DNA of 33,725 nucleotides, from positions 1 to 33,725 of the forward strand of contig JAKSYS010000673.1 of assembly GCA_022925895.1 (NCBI GenBank), read 5' to 3'. Under the pieces are notes generated by a model. It was not told the origin of the DNA. It did no database searches and saw nothing but the letters and a program-made list of their open reading frames with translations. Shown here in pieces: positions 18,773-27,801 of the stretch. How positions within the stretch are numbered: position 1 is the stretch's first letter; each line of letters starts with the position of its first letter. The translations under genes were made by a program, and so were the position numbers. Source of the DNA: Fragilaria crotonensis (taxonomy: Eukaryota > Bacillariophyta > Fragilariophyceae > Fragilariales > Fragilariaceae).

Positions 18773-19483
18773 TCACTTCATTGTTGTATGTTGTGCTGCT
18801 GCTCTGGATTTCCGCTCAAGCTCCATTGCCCTCCACTTCCACAGTATCACTCTCCGCTGTTCTTCTAAGTACGCCTCTAGCGTTACCTTGGCAGCTGATT
18901 TATGATACTGGCCTTTCATTTCAATGTCGTCTCTTTGCGCTCGGATACCTTCCAATATTGAAGTCATCTCATAACGGTTTGTGAGAGACATGGTGCTCCT
19001 CTTGGAGCGATTCGGTGATGACTGCATCTCCGCTACTTGTGCTTGTGTCGAATCCATGGACTGGTGGCAGGAACGAAGTTCGGAAGTATTGGAGATGAAG
19101 GTCGTCAAACAATCTTCTCGTACCATGTTGTTGTTGCTCGTGCTTCGCCTGTTTGACCTTCTTGACTTTTTCTTCTTCTTCTTCGCGTCATTGCAAGATG
19201 CCTCGCGTTCGTTGGACTCCACCTTTGTGGATGACGATCCACCGTCAGGGCAATTGGATTTCTGGAACGAATTCATCGACCTCCTGTTTTCCTTCTTTTT
19301 GCCGTCATGGTCGATCATTTTCTCAAGGGCTAGATTGCGGGGAAGAACGAGGCGTGGTGACAGTGTGGAGTTTGGTTGCACGATTGCAATGGGTGAATGC
19401 ACAGTGCAACAAGTTCGAGGAATCAAAGTAAAATGTGTTCGTACTCTAGGTAGGCAATTGAAAGAGCGATCTACTTGGTGCAT
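18773..19483 (-). CDS. Unrecognised basic protein, paralogue A of a local pair
   Basis: Intact 236-aa frame. The middle is Lys/Ser/Arg/Asn-rich (DAKKKKKKSRRSNRRSTSNN) with MVREDCLTTF following. The C-terminal ~70 residues look like one long helix: SLTNRYEMTSILEGIRAQRD, then LEAYLEEQRRVILWKWRAME and LERKSR. The same pattern occurs in the protein at 26102-26695: about half of the residues from SLTNR to ERKSR are identical and the MVRED motif is shared. The first ATG (19483) is used, but the paralogue aligns best from around LALEKMIDHDGKKKENRRS, so the start may be the internal Met of that motif. No known domain is recognised; a small basic scaffold or nucleic-acid-binding coiled coil is possible. 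Confidence 0.65.
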   Translation of the reverse strand: MHQVDRSFNCLPRVRTHFTLIPRTCCTVHSPIAIVQPNSTLSPRLVLPRNLALEKMIDHDGKKKENRRSMNSFQKSNCPDGGSSSTKVESNEREASCNDAKKKKKKSRRSNRRSTSNNNMVREDCLTTFISNTSELRSCHQSMDSTQAQVAEMQSSPNRSKRSTMSLTNRYEMTSILEGIRAQRDDIEMKGQYHKSAAKVTLEAYLEEQRRVILWKWRAMELERKSRAAAQHTTMK

Positions 19484-20706
19484 ATCAGGTAAAATAGAAG
19501 TTCATCGCTTCATTTTTATTGCGACAAATTCGCACATGCGGAATCGCACCAGAACTTGTATACAGCGCTTGACGTAAAAGCTACGTGATTTCGAAGCACT
19601 CCGTGTTTACCTCTAGAAGAACAATTATGTAGTGAATCAGACTCGAAGAAGACTAAGGTTCAATACCAAGATAGCAGGTTGTTCTGGGAATACGCAATTT
19701 GTTCGAAGGAGTACTCAAATCTTCTCTAAGTATGCTGTGATTCCACATGATTATGTTTACTTGGAAACTGCACTACGCATCAACATCGAATCTTCCAATT
19801 GTGTTTTCAATCATCCTTGTATAGTAGGTGCTCGAGTGGAATGTCCTCCGGGAACACACCTGTGCCTTGAATTATAATATAAAATAAAATTATACATGGT
19901 TTTATAGTAGCTACTGTAGTATGAGCTATGATCTATGATACAAGAACCAATCTGGTTTTGCCGGACCTCCGCAGCACAACTTCTCCGAGTACGGAGGATG
20001 TCCCTTCGGTAATGCAGAGTGTCAAAGTATACGTGCAGTGCGAATCCGTAAAAGGAATGTCTAGCTCTAGGAGAGGTAGCGAACCATCAACAGTAGATCG
20101 ATATCAATATCCCATGGTGTCTCTCCTCTCTCCTTTAATGGAAGGGTCGGCAACGTTACAGAATATATGGTGACAATTCGTGAAAGATGCCTGCACTACC
20201 GCCAGTTTTGTACCGTGTTGAGGGAACATAAAAAGGCTACCGGTAATGCATGTGAGATAATACAAAATGTCTACTCTACCTGTGTGTGATAGAAACAATT
20301 AAGTAATGCTCGAGTTCTACGACTTTTGTCAGACATTCATTCGGAGTCCTCTGGTCCACAAGGAAGTATACTACCGGTAGCTAGTATACTGCATACAGTA
20401 TTCGAGTACTTGTACTCTGAGTACTAGTAGTAGTACCAGTTAGCCAGTTAGTGGGACTGTAGCTCTCCTGTATACTTTCCTACTACTAGATCGTGCTGTA
20501 GACGGAGCTCGGAGCCGAAACGTAACTGGTACAAGTACTACAGTTCTCGTACCAGGAGTACACCCAGGAGTAAAAATCCGATATGGATCGCGCCCTGTGA
20601 CCTCAACCAGCAAGATTCACTGTGACGCAAATTGATGTATCCTCCTCTCACCTTCACAACATGAAATCTTCTCAATACTGAAACTGATCAATGCCATCAT
20701 AATAGA
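19484..20706. other. Large divergent intergenic region
   Basis: About 1.2 kb between divergent genes. No supported gene. 20365-20390 is a perfect 9-bp inverted repeat (AGTATACTA, 8-nt loop, TAGTATACT), followed by GTAC/AGTACT-rich sequence to about 20570. The proximal part is the ABC transporter promoter. Confidence 0.4.
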
Positions 20707-22845
20707 ATGCGATTACTGTTCCATCTGTGTCTGCACTTGTTCTTGCTGATACACTTTGTTCCACTTACATTCTGCGCCTTGCCATCGTCGGATGATGATG
20801 ATGACGCTGGTATACATTGGAATGATTTGAGAGTAACGACAGCAGGAAGCATAGGTGACAAAGCGACAACCTTGGTGGATTCCTTTTCGGGGTCGGTGAG
20901 CAATGGACAGGCGTGTGGAATCATTGGTCCCAGTGGAGCAGGAAAGTCGACATTCTTGTCAGCACTAGCAGGTACTGCTTCCACATCGCTTCGTGTTCAT
21001 GGTCATGTGTGGCTCCGAAGTAAACGCCGTGATGATCGTAGTGTACCTGCAAGTGGCAGTATGGAGGAAGACGATAATGACAAGGGCGATGACAACGACA
21101 ATGACGACACAGAAGAGGCATCACTTGTTACTCAACAAAACGGCCAGGTCGCTTTCCTTCAGCAACAGGACTCGTTCTTTCATTTGCTCACAGTGAGAGA
21201 AACGATGGAATTAGCTGCCTATTTGGAATATCCAAACAGCCCCAAGTCCAAACGCTCGGACTTGATCGATCGCACCTTGGACGCACTCGGCCTTGCCTCT
21301 GTGGCACATCGGCATGTTGGAGAAGATCGCTCCTCTCGAACTGGTGCAGGATTGAGTGGAGGTGAACGACGACGGCTGTCGGTGGGACTGGAATTGCTGT
21401 CGACACCTCGCGTCTTTTTTGCCGACGAAAGTACGACTGGATTGGACAGTTCACAGGCGGTCAAAATTGTTAAACTTATTGTTGATTTGGCCAAGGAACG
21501 ACAGATTCCGGCGATTCTTACGTTGCACCAACCGAGGGCGTCCATATGGAAAATGTTGGATTCTTTCATCCTCATGGCACCCGGGGGGCGGGTTTGTTAC
21601 GCTGGACCGAGGCAATCAGCATTGATCTACTTTCGGGATCTGGGTTATGATTGCCCTGAGGAAACAAATCCGGCGGAATTCTTCATTGATTTAGTGTCTG
21701 TGGATACAGAAGACCCATCGCAGGCAAGACAGGATGAAGCCAGAATACATCGTCTGGCTCGAGCCTTTCAGGCTAGTCAGGAGAATCTCCGCCAGAGCGT
21801 ACCATTCATCTCACGACAATCCAACTCTCAGAGACTTGAGCGATCACCAATACGTCGTTTCGGAGCTCTTCTTTTGAGGTCATGGAGGCAAAATATTCGC
21901 AACACCAATTACAACCTTTCAAGATTAATCGCATGCTTGGGCTGCTCTGCGCTCTTCTCTCAAATTTTTAAATCGGTTCGTGATGATGTTCCCTACGCTC
22001 GCAGTATTGCTGATCGAACAGCTCTACTGTCCTTTGGTGTCATCAACATGTGTATGATGGCCTTGCTCAAGACGGTGCATTTGTTTTCAAAAGAACGTGC
22101 GGTTGTAAAACGCGAGCAAATGCGACAACAGTATTCCAGTCTGGAATACTTGTTATCCAAAGTGTTTGCTGAGATCCCAATGGATACCGCGTTCGCTGCA
22201 ATCTTCACGACAGTCCTCAAGGCAGTGACCGGATTGCACATTTCCTGGACCAAACTCACGACCACGTTTTCCGTCATGACCGCGGCTGGTGCGTCGCTTG
22301 GTTTCGCAATCGGAAGTTGCGCCAAGGATGGTGATACCGCCATGGCGATGGCCATGCCCATCATGGTGCTATTCATGGTCGTCGGAGTTATTAATCCGAG
22401 CGGAGTCGACAAGCAATCATCGCCGCCTAGGGTCGTGAAATTACTGCAAATTCTGTCACCCATCAAGTGGGCGATTGAGGCGGTCCTTATTGGTGAGTTC
22501 CAAGGTATCGACTTGAGAGTCAAGGGACAAAGACCCTGGGAGAAAATTCGAGACTTGCCCAAGTTCGGAGCATTTGCCATGGTTCAAAATGGAGATCAAA
22601 TCCTCGCTAGTTTAGGTTTGGACACTTCCACATACAATGGAGTTATGAAACACATGGCGCTCCTTGCTTTGGCGAATCTCTGTCTCAGTTGGATTGGATT
22701 GGAACTCAATCGCAACGTCAGGGGGGTCAAAACGAGCCACCGCAAGACGACGAACAATCGATCAAAAGAAACTAGCATGAGAAGTCGACGCGACACGAAT
22801 TCTTTGGGCGTGGTGCAGGTACCAGTGATTTCAAGCGGATTATAA
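20707..22845 (+). CDS. ABCG-family half transporter (NBD-TMD)
   Basis: Intact 712-aa frame. The nucleotide-binding domain comes first: Walker A GPSGAGKST (74-82), Q-loop region FLQQQDSFFHLLTVRE (~150-165), signature LSGGE (216-220), Walker B VFFADE (236-241), D-loop GLDSSQA and switch His274 in LTLHQPR. The membrane domain (~375-680) starts RRFGALLLRSWRQNIRNTN and has about six hydrophobic segments, including ALLSFGVINMCMMALLKTVH and MAMAMPIMVLFMVVGVINPS. NBD-before-TMD order defines the ABCG/White subfamily, which exports lipids, sterols or pigments as dimers. Odd points: the first 24 residues are a signal-like hydrophobic stretch ahead of the NBD; an acidic insert (EEDDNDKGDDNDNDDTEE, ~119-137) interrupts the NBD after Walker A; the usual DEPTSGLD reads DESTTGLD. 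Substrate unknown. Confidence 0.92.
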   Translation: MRLLFHLCLHLFLLIHFVPLTFCALPSSDDDDDAGIHWNDLRVTTAGSIGDKATTLVDSFSGSVSNGQACGIIGPSGAGKSTFLSALAGTASTSLRVHGHVWLRSKRRDDRSVPASGSMEEDDNDKGDDNDNDDTEEASLVTQQNGQVAFLQQQDSFFHLLTVRETMELAAYLEYPNSPKSKRSDLIDRTLDALGLASVAHRHVGEDRSSRTGAGLSGGERRRLSVGLELLSTPRVFFADESTTGLDSSQAVKIVKLIVDLAKERQIPAILTLHQPRASIWKMLDSFILMAPGGRVCYAGPRQSALIYFRDLGYDCPEETNPAEFFIDLVSVDTEDPSQARQDEARIHRLARAFQASQENLRQSVPFISRQSNSQRLERSPIRRFGALLLRSWRQNIRNTNYNLSRLIACLGCSALFSQIFKSVRDDVPYARSIADRTALLSFGVINMCMMALLKTVHLFSKERAVVKREQMRQQYSSLEYLLSKVFAEIPMDTAFAAIFTTVLKAVTGLHISWTKLTTTFSVMTAAGASLGFAIGSCAKDGDTAMAMAMPIMVLFMVVGVINPSGVDKQSSPPRVVKLLQILSPIKWAIEAVLIGEFQGIDLRVKGQRPWEKIRDLPKFGAFAMVQNGDQILASLGLDTSTYNGVMKHMALLALANLCLSWIGLELNRNVRGVKTSHRKTTNNRSKETSMRSRRDTNSLGVVQVPVISSGL

Positions 22846-22909
22846 GCTTTAAACTGCCAAGTCTACCTGTCTGCGAAATGTATGCCTTTATTCAAAATGT
22901 CTCCTTGTG

Positions 22910-23653
22910 CTACACCCCCATCATGTGCGGTTGCACAATTAGCTTGCCGTTCTCTCCCACAATGAGACACAAAGACTTCTTGGATTTTTCCTGATCCAAA
23001 TACGACGTGATCAAGTGGGTGAGTTGGACTCTATTCTCTCGCGCCATTCGCTTGAGGCCCTTCATTGCCTTGAATTTGGGTCGAATCCGTCCCTCGGCGT
23101 CGGGAATAATTTGACTCTTCAAACCCTTCTCCCTCAAAAATTTCGTATCTTCAAAGGTCGAAAACACCAAATGCGGCACTTTATTCTTAATGCACGCCGC
23201 AAGAATCAATTCTGCCTGTTCCGCATCGTGTTTCGATTCGAATTTCTCCCAATGAGTCAGGCACAAGACAGCCCGGTGGACGCCATGCAGGGCCTTGTGG
23301 ACAGCTGCCGCATCGAGGACATCGGCAACTTTGACTGTCACATTTGGAATCTGGAGGAGTGCCCTGGTATTTTTGGACGTGAAGACGCGCACAATCGCGA
23401 CAACTGACGCCCCACTGGCGCTGAGTGCCCGAACGACACTGCTGCCATCGGGAGTGTTGGCATTAAAAACAGCAACAATCTCTTTGCCAGTCGAGTTGTC
23501 AGATGTATCTGCTTCGTTGTGGTCGCTACTCGCAGCGGCGCCCGGTCTGGATGGGGTATTGTTGTTTTGGGCGACGACTCCGGAGGTTGTGCGACTGTGC
23601 CATTGAATGTCCTGCGATGGCCCGTATGGGGACTTTGGCTTTTCGGCAGACAT
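22910..23653 (-). CDS. NmrA-like NAD(P)-binding Rossmann protein
   Basis: 247 aa from the ATG at 23653 (MSAEKPKSPYGPSQD); the frame stays open upstream to 23740 without ATG. A low-complexity N-terminal ~55 residues precedes the Rossmann fold: EIVAVFNANTPDGSSVVRAL (first strand, dinucleotide loop and helix), VVAIVRVFTS, VTVKVADVLDAAAVHKALHG, AVLCLTHWEKFESKHDAEQA, VPHLVFSTFED. NmrA-like proteins sense NAD(P) redox state rather than catalyse. The glycine-rich loop is degenerate (NANTPDG in place of GATGxxG). The frame ends soon after ENGKLIVQPHMMGV, short of the usual C-terminus; one extra G in the five-G run just before the stop would continue it as GGVAQGDILNKG, so the end may be misread. Convergent with the ABC gene, 64 bp apart. 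Confidence 0.72.
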   Translation of the reverse strand: MSAEKPKSPYGPSQDIQWHSRTTSGVVAQNNNTPSRPGAAASSDHNEADTSDNSTGKEIVAVFNANTPDGSSVVRALSASGASVVAIVRVFTSKNTRALLQIPNVTVKVADVLDAAAVHKALHGVHRAVLCLTHWEKFESKHDAEQAELILAACIKNKVPHLVFSTFEDTKFLREKGLKSQIIPDAEGRIRPKFKAMKGLKRMARENRVQLTHLITSYLDQEKSKKSLCLIVGENGKLIVQPHMMGV

Positions 23654-24576
23654 GCGTTTCTTTTTTAAAACGACAGCGGAAGTGGATGGAAGAAGAACAA
23701 GAATAGCGGCGCCTCGTTGATGAGAAACCGATTGTTCCAAGAAGAGGACAGGTTATAACTCCCGGAGTGTTGAGAAGAATGCATCGACGTGTTGTCGTCA
23801 GTTGTATTTCACTCGGAGGGAAAAGTGTTATATTTTCTTGCAACTGCTGGTATACGCATTTTTCTATTTAAATTTTATTAATCTCTGTATACATACATCG
23901 TGGAAGGGAAGGCATATCGGTATCTATGTACAATACGTAGTAGGAGAGTGGAAGGATCTTTTTTCAATGAGATCAAATCAAATCCTTGTGTACAAAACGT
24001 ATATCATAAATCATTATCTCCTATACAATGGCATTCACGGTTCACTGTATCAGGAGGTTCCTAGTATGTATTCTACGTAAGAACATTAAAACCACAGTAA
24101 CAATATGTCATAGTCCAGTACCAGTATGGGGTACTGGAGTACTGGAGTACTGGAGTGCTATTAGCTGCTAGTACGGGTCAGGCAGGTTGTCTGGGACCGA
24201 CGTTTGGAGACACGCACGTTGGCAAGAGTTAGAGTTGAGAGTACTGGCACGAGATACTAAAGTATCAAAAATGTACAGTAACCTCTACGGCTAGTAGAGG
24301 ACACGGGGTTACACGTGACACCATGGATTCGACGATGAATCAGGACAACGTCTGCCCTTGTATCCGCACCACGCACTTTCTTTTCGATCGATGCTCTGTC
24401 TGATGTGTATGATTCGTGTGGCGATGTGTCGTGACTGTTCATGCTCGGCGAGTGTGGATCCCGATTCTTCGGCGCATCAGCAACTGCTATTGCACCAGCA
24501 GTCAATCAATCAATAAATCAATCCATTGATATAGAATCTCGAGTAGGTGTCACTCATCAGGAGCTTCGACTTAAGA
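23654..24576. promoter_or_regulatory. Divergent region between NmrA-like and CCB1 genes
   Basis: 923 bp carrying both promoters. AT-rich around 23850-23900. No supported gene. Contains the GTACTGGA microrepeat and hairpin described separately. Confidence 0.35.
24114..24154. repeat. Hairpin plus (GTACTGGA)x3 microrepeat
   Basis: TCCAGTACC (24114-24122) pairs perfectly with GGTACTGGA (24130-24138) around a 7-nt loop. Three perfect 8-bp units GTACTGGA run 24131-24154, the first shared with the hairpin arm. Confidence 0.8.
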
Positions 24577-25522
24577 ATGCGTGCCATTGGTTTCTGCCTT
24601 TCGTTTCTCCTCGCTGGAGATGTTGGCGTTAACGCCTTTGTACCCCATTCCAATGTGGCTCGTCGCAGTCCTCCCTCGTCGCATCAAGCGATAATCGATC
24701 CTCTCATGTTCCTCAATGACTGGGTTTCATCCTCTTCTCTTTCTATTGCCGACGATCCCGCCGAGGTCGTGACGTACAGCAAGGCCAGCTATTACACGAT
24801 TCTCGGACTGTACATGATGTCATTCCCAGGCCTTTGGTCGCAAATTAAGAGATCGACGACGGCCAAAATCAAGCGAAAAACGTATGTCAGTCCTGGAGAA
24901 AAGGCACCTGGCGGTGCTGGCAAAGATTTGCGTCAGCAGGCTGGAGAGATCATGGCATGTGAGTATATCAGAGGTCGATTATTGTGGGGCAGGTGCAAGG
25001 CATTTTGCGTCTGTGTGTGCGGTTTGTTCCGTTGCTTATGCGTCGAACTCATAAATTTGTTTTGCTCACGTTTCGCCCACCATCTGTCCCAACATATTTA
25101 CATTTTAACGTAAAGACATGAAAGCCAACAACTATGAAGTTGTGAATGCAGCTGACACAATCACGTTCCGTGGTCTCGTGAAGCGAAGTACCAGCCAAGC
25201 CTTCTTTCTCGTCTTTTGCACGGCCCTCGGGTTGGCATCCTTGGCATTGGTCCTGCAGATTCAATTTCAAGACTTGGTGCTCCCTGGGATCGGACAGCCA
25301 AATTGGTTCTATCTGTGTCTTCTCAGTCCCTACGCTGGAGTGTATTATTGGAAGGCAGGTGATCGGATCGATGATTGCGAAGTCAAGCTGGCTGCCAACG
25401 ACGATGACACAGAAAATGAAATTTATGTTCAAGGTAGTGAAGAGGAACTCGAACGAATGTGGAGAACATTGGGATGGCAAGAGAAGGGCATGATCAAGGT
25501 AGAGGGTGTCCTCGAAATGTAG
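24577..25522 (+). CDS. CCB1: CCB1, cytochrome b6f complex haem-assembly factor, two exons
   Basis: Chloroplast membrane protein needed for covalent attachment of haem c_n to cytochrome b6 (the CCB pathway, cofactor assembly of complex C). Exon 1 is 24577-24958, exon 2 is 25116-25522; 262 aa. The start MRAIGFCLSFLLAGDVGVNAF|VPHSN is a diatom bipartite plastid presequence: signal peptide with Phe at +1 of an ASAFAP-like site. The mature part matches plant CCB1 throughout: ASYYTILGLYMMSFPGLWSQ and IKRST, QQAGEIMAYMKANNYEVV, DTITFRGLVKRSTSQAFFLV, FCTALGLASLALVLQI, NWFYLCLLSPYAGVYYWKAG, EIYVQGSEEELERMW, and the final EKGMIKVEGVLEM. Three membrane segments (~75-92, 150-173, 190-207). Frame intact. 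Confidence 0.9.
24959..25115 (+). other. Intron of CCB1 (157 nt)
   Basis: Donor GGCAT|GTGAGTAT and acceptor AACGTAAAG|ACATG, phase 1, giving MAYMKANNYE at the junction. The joined sequence keeps alignment with the family. Confidence 0.88.
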
Positions 25523-25691
25523 CTTTGGTCGACAAGAGTGACAGAAAAATGTGTTCTTGCTTTAGCTGGACTTGGGATCACGTCGACACATCAATTATGC
25601 AGCAGGGTCCAATGCAATGCCTTCCCTTAGTAGCTACTGTAACTTATGTCATCTTAAAGGAACAATCACGAGTCATTAGCGAGATAAATCT

Positions 25692-26029
25692 GGCTCCAGA
25701 ACTCCAGAAGACTACAACGCGTACTTTGTGACTAGAATTGGGCGCAATGCCTCTGCGATCTTGGGCGCTGCGTACAATACGACGTATTGGTTCGAAAGCT
25801 TCGTGCAAGAAATGGTACATTAAGTATCACACAACACCCCGGGAGTTGCAGGGTCGTGATAAGAAATGGGTGCAACGCCTCTACATTCTTTGGAGGTGCG
25901 TACAATACGACTCATTGGTTCGAAAACATCGTGAACTGTTATCATAAAACTACACCGTTCAAGGAACGGGACAATGATTCTTATCAGATTGAATGCAGCG
26001 CATCAATTCGTGAAACGTGTATTGCGTAG
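25692..26029 (+). pseudogene. Duplicated fragment of an unidentified gene
   Basis: Two 66-bp copies (25740-25805 and 25868-25933), roughly 75% identical, encode GRNASAILGAAYNTTYWFES and GCNASTFFGGAYNTTHWFEN. They lie in different frames with stops between. The first is preceded in frame by TPEDYNAYFVTRI, the second by CRVVIRN, so the duplicated peptide was about 30 residues. The second continues to a Cys-containing C-terminus ending ETCIA. NxS/T sites suggest a secreted or lumenal ancestor. No start codon or full domain; the source family is not recognised. Confidence 0.45.
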
Positions 26030-26101
26030 CTGAAAGGAATCAAGGCAAGCTTTATCTTGCTCAAAAATTTACTCTTAAGAGATGTTACACAAAATCTATC
26101 A

Positions 26102-26695
26102 CTAAGCGTGAAGTGCATACGGTTGTACTTTAATGCAGGTTCTTGATTTCCTTTCATTGTCCATCGCCTTCCATTTCAACAGAATCGCTTGCCGCTGCTC
26201 CTCGAAGTCTGCATCCAACTTCATCTTGATGGCTTCTGCAGACGACTGGGCAATCGTTTTAACTTCGTCTCGTTGAGCTCGAATGCTGTCCACAATTGAT
26301 GCCATTTCAATGCGGTTCGTTAGAGAAGTTGCACTTCTTCTGGATCGACTTAGCGTGGACGACGCTGTAAGTTGTGAAGATACTGAAAGTCCGGACATGG
26401 AATCGCAGGAGGATGTCATGGAGTCTTCTCGCACCATTTTCCTGCTCATTTCCGGTGTCCGCCTACTTGACTTTCTTGATTTTTTCTCGTTCTTCGCGTT
26501 ACATGATTCATCACCTTCGACGGTTTTCTTCTCGTGTGAGGAGGATCCCTCACGTCGTGATCTAGGTTTCTTGGAGGACCTGCGCCTGACGTTATGTTCC
26601 TTTTGGGTGTCATCATCACTCATGTTCTCAAGGACAGGGTAGTGGCGACTTGCGGCGCATCGCGACGATGTGGACCTGATATTTGAGGCTGGCAT
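26102..26695 (-). CDS. Unrecognised basic protein, paralogue B of a local pair
   Basis: Intact 197-aa frame from an ATG (MPASNIRSTSSRC). It has the same plan as the protein at 18773-19483: LENMSDDD start region, Arg/Ser/Lys-rich middle (RRRSSKKPRSRREGSSSHEK), KMVREDSMTS, then SLTNRIEMASIVDSIRAQRD and a helical end with DADFEEQRQAILLKWKAMDN and ERKSR. Same strand, about 7 kb away, with unrelated genes between, so not a simple recent tandem duplicate. No enzyme motif or membrane segment. The conserved C-terminal helix implies oligomerisation or partner binding; the basic middle may be disordered and phosphorylated. Confidence 0.68.
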   Translation of the reverse strand: MPASNIRSTSSRCAASRHYPVLENMSDDDTQKEHNVRRRSSKKPRSRREGSSSHEKKTVEGDESCNAKNEKKSRKSSRRTPEMSRKMVREDSMTSSCDSMSGLSVSSQLTASSTLSRSRRSATSLTNRIEMASIVDSIRAQRDEVKTIAQSSAEAIKMKLDADFEEQRQAILLKWKAMDNERKSRTCIKVQPYALHA

Positions 26696-27029
26696 AATGG
26701 CGAAGGTAAGTTATGAATTCAAATCTGGAGGTTTTCGACTTTTTTGTGATCTCCAATTGCCAGAACCGGGACAACCATGAAGAGCGGAACACACCTGTAA
26801 TGCAATTCGTTACAGAATATCGAACGTGCTTCAACGTTGAAGTATAATCGTACGAGGAAGTGCACCTCAAAGAATCGAATGAGAATTCAGAAACTCTCGA
26901 CTCTCGATTGATGATGTTGAACATTCGTTATAATTTGTGTCGTATGTCCTATCGTACTGCTCCCTGACGAATATGACATACAGAAGTCAGAAGCCTTCGC
27001 GACTTTTGTGGGACAGATAACAACAATTC
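26696..27029. other. Intergenic DNA up to the retrotransposon insertion
   Basis: 334 bp upstream of paralogue B ending at the LTR. No gene seen. The element has inserted about 335 bp upstream of the start codon, possibly within its promoter. Confidence 0.4.
27026..27029. repeat. Target-site duplication ATTC, left copy
   Basis: ATTC precedes the left LTR and recurs at 33716-33719 after the right LTR. Depending on where the LTR edge is placed, a 5-bp duplication AATTC (LTR ending TC) or ATTCT (LTR starting GA) fits equally. Confidence 0.7.
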
Positions 27030-27169
27030 TGATTCGATATGCACGTGCAACGATCGCCAATTACAGTACGACAGTATGCCGACCACTACCGTACGAATAG
27101 ACTGTAGTCGCATAATTTTATCGATTGCTCGTTACGCCACGTTTCTCTTTTATCAGCGTCTTTCGCTCA
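27030..27169 (+). repeat. 5' LTR (140 bp)
   Basis: Begins TGATTCGATATGCACGTGCA and ends CTTTCGCTCA; identical to 33576-33715. Includes a CACGTG E-box and an AT-rich CATAATTTTAT that could be the core promoter. Confidence 0.95.
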
Positions 27170-27801
27170 GTTTATCAGACCCACTATCCATTGGAACGTC
27201 GTTTCAACGATAGGAACGAGACTGAAATGTGAACACTGCGACCGAGTGTTCTCCCCGGTTTACAGAACCGTTGAAAACTGTGGGAATATGCGTCATGAAC
27301 ATATTCCCTGATTTTGTGCAAGCCTGAGCATGCATCGAACTGCTTACCATCAGTGACCCTTAACGCGTAAAAAATGGATGGTGCGCGTGGCCTGAATGGT
27401 TATCCTGTCGGAATGATCCGCTGATAGCATGCACTTGAACGACAAAGGGATGAAGGGACGCCTTCACTCCTCCTCAAACCATCAGAGGAAAAGGTCTTAG
27501 CAAAACACGACTGTATATATAGGATACACAGCTTGAATATAAACGCCCGAACGTCGTATATTCCGTGCATACGCCAAACAGCGATGTATTGTGATTATTG
27601 CGAAGTATAGCGATATACGACAGGTATACACTGGTAAACCAGCCAACGGACACCGTACAAATGCCAAACAGCGTTTCATACGGTTACCGTTTGCTGGTAT
27701 ATTACCGTTACCGTTTGAATTGACATTCAAGTTATCGTTGTTGATCCACACGGTCACATCCTCTCAACGGGAACACAAAATTAACAAATTTGACCGACAT
27801 C
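27170..27801 (+). other. Retrotransposon 5' leader
   Basis: 632 bp between the LTR and the gag ATG. Contains the candidate PBS and short repeats (TTACCGTTTG at about 27683 and 27709). Likely packaging and translation-control RNA; no supported ORF. Confidence 0.5.
27171..27183 (+). other. Candidate primer-binding site
   Basis: TTTATCAGACCCA begins two bases after the 5' LTR. It shares the TATCAGA core with the initiator-tRNA-Met PBS (TGGTATCAGAGC) used by many copia elements. The match is partial; the priming tRNA is not proven. Confidence 0.4.

Noticed and set aside
18981-19577. 198-codon plus-strand ORF with a poly-Phe run
   Set aside because: Antisense of paralogue A; the poly-Phe is the reverse of its Lys-rich run.
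24114-24154. Short direct repeats as a possible CRISPR array
   Set aside because: Units are 8 bp and contiguous with no spacers; eukaryotic context.
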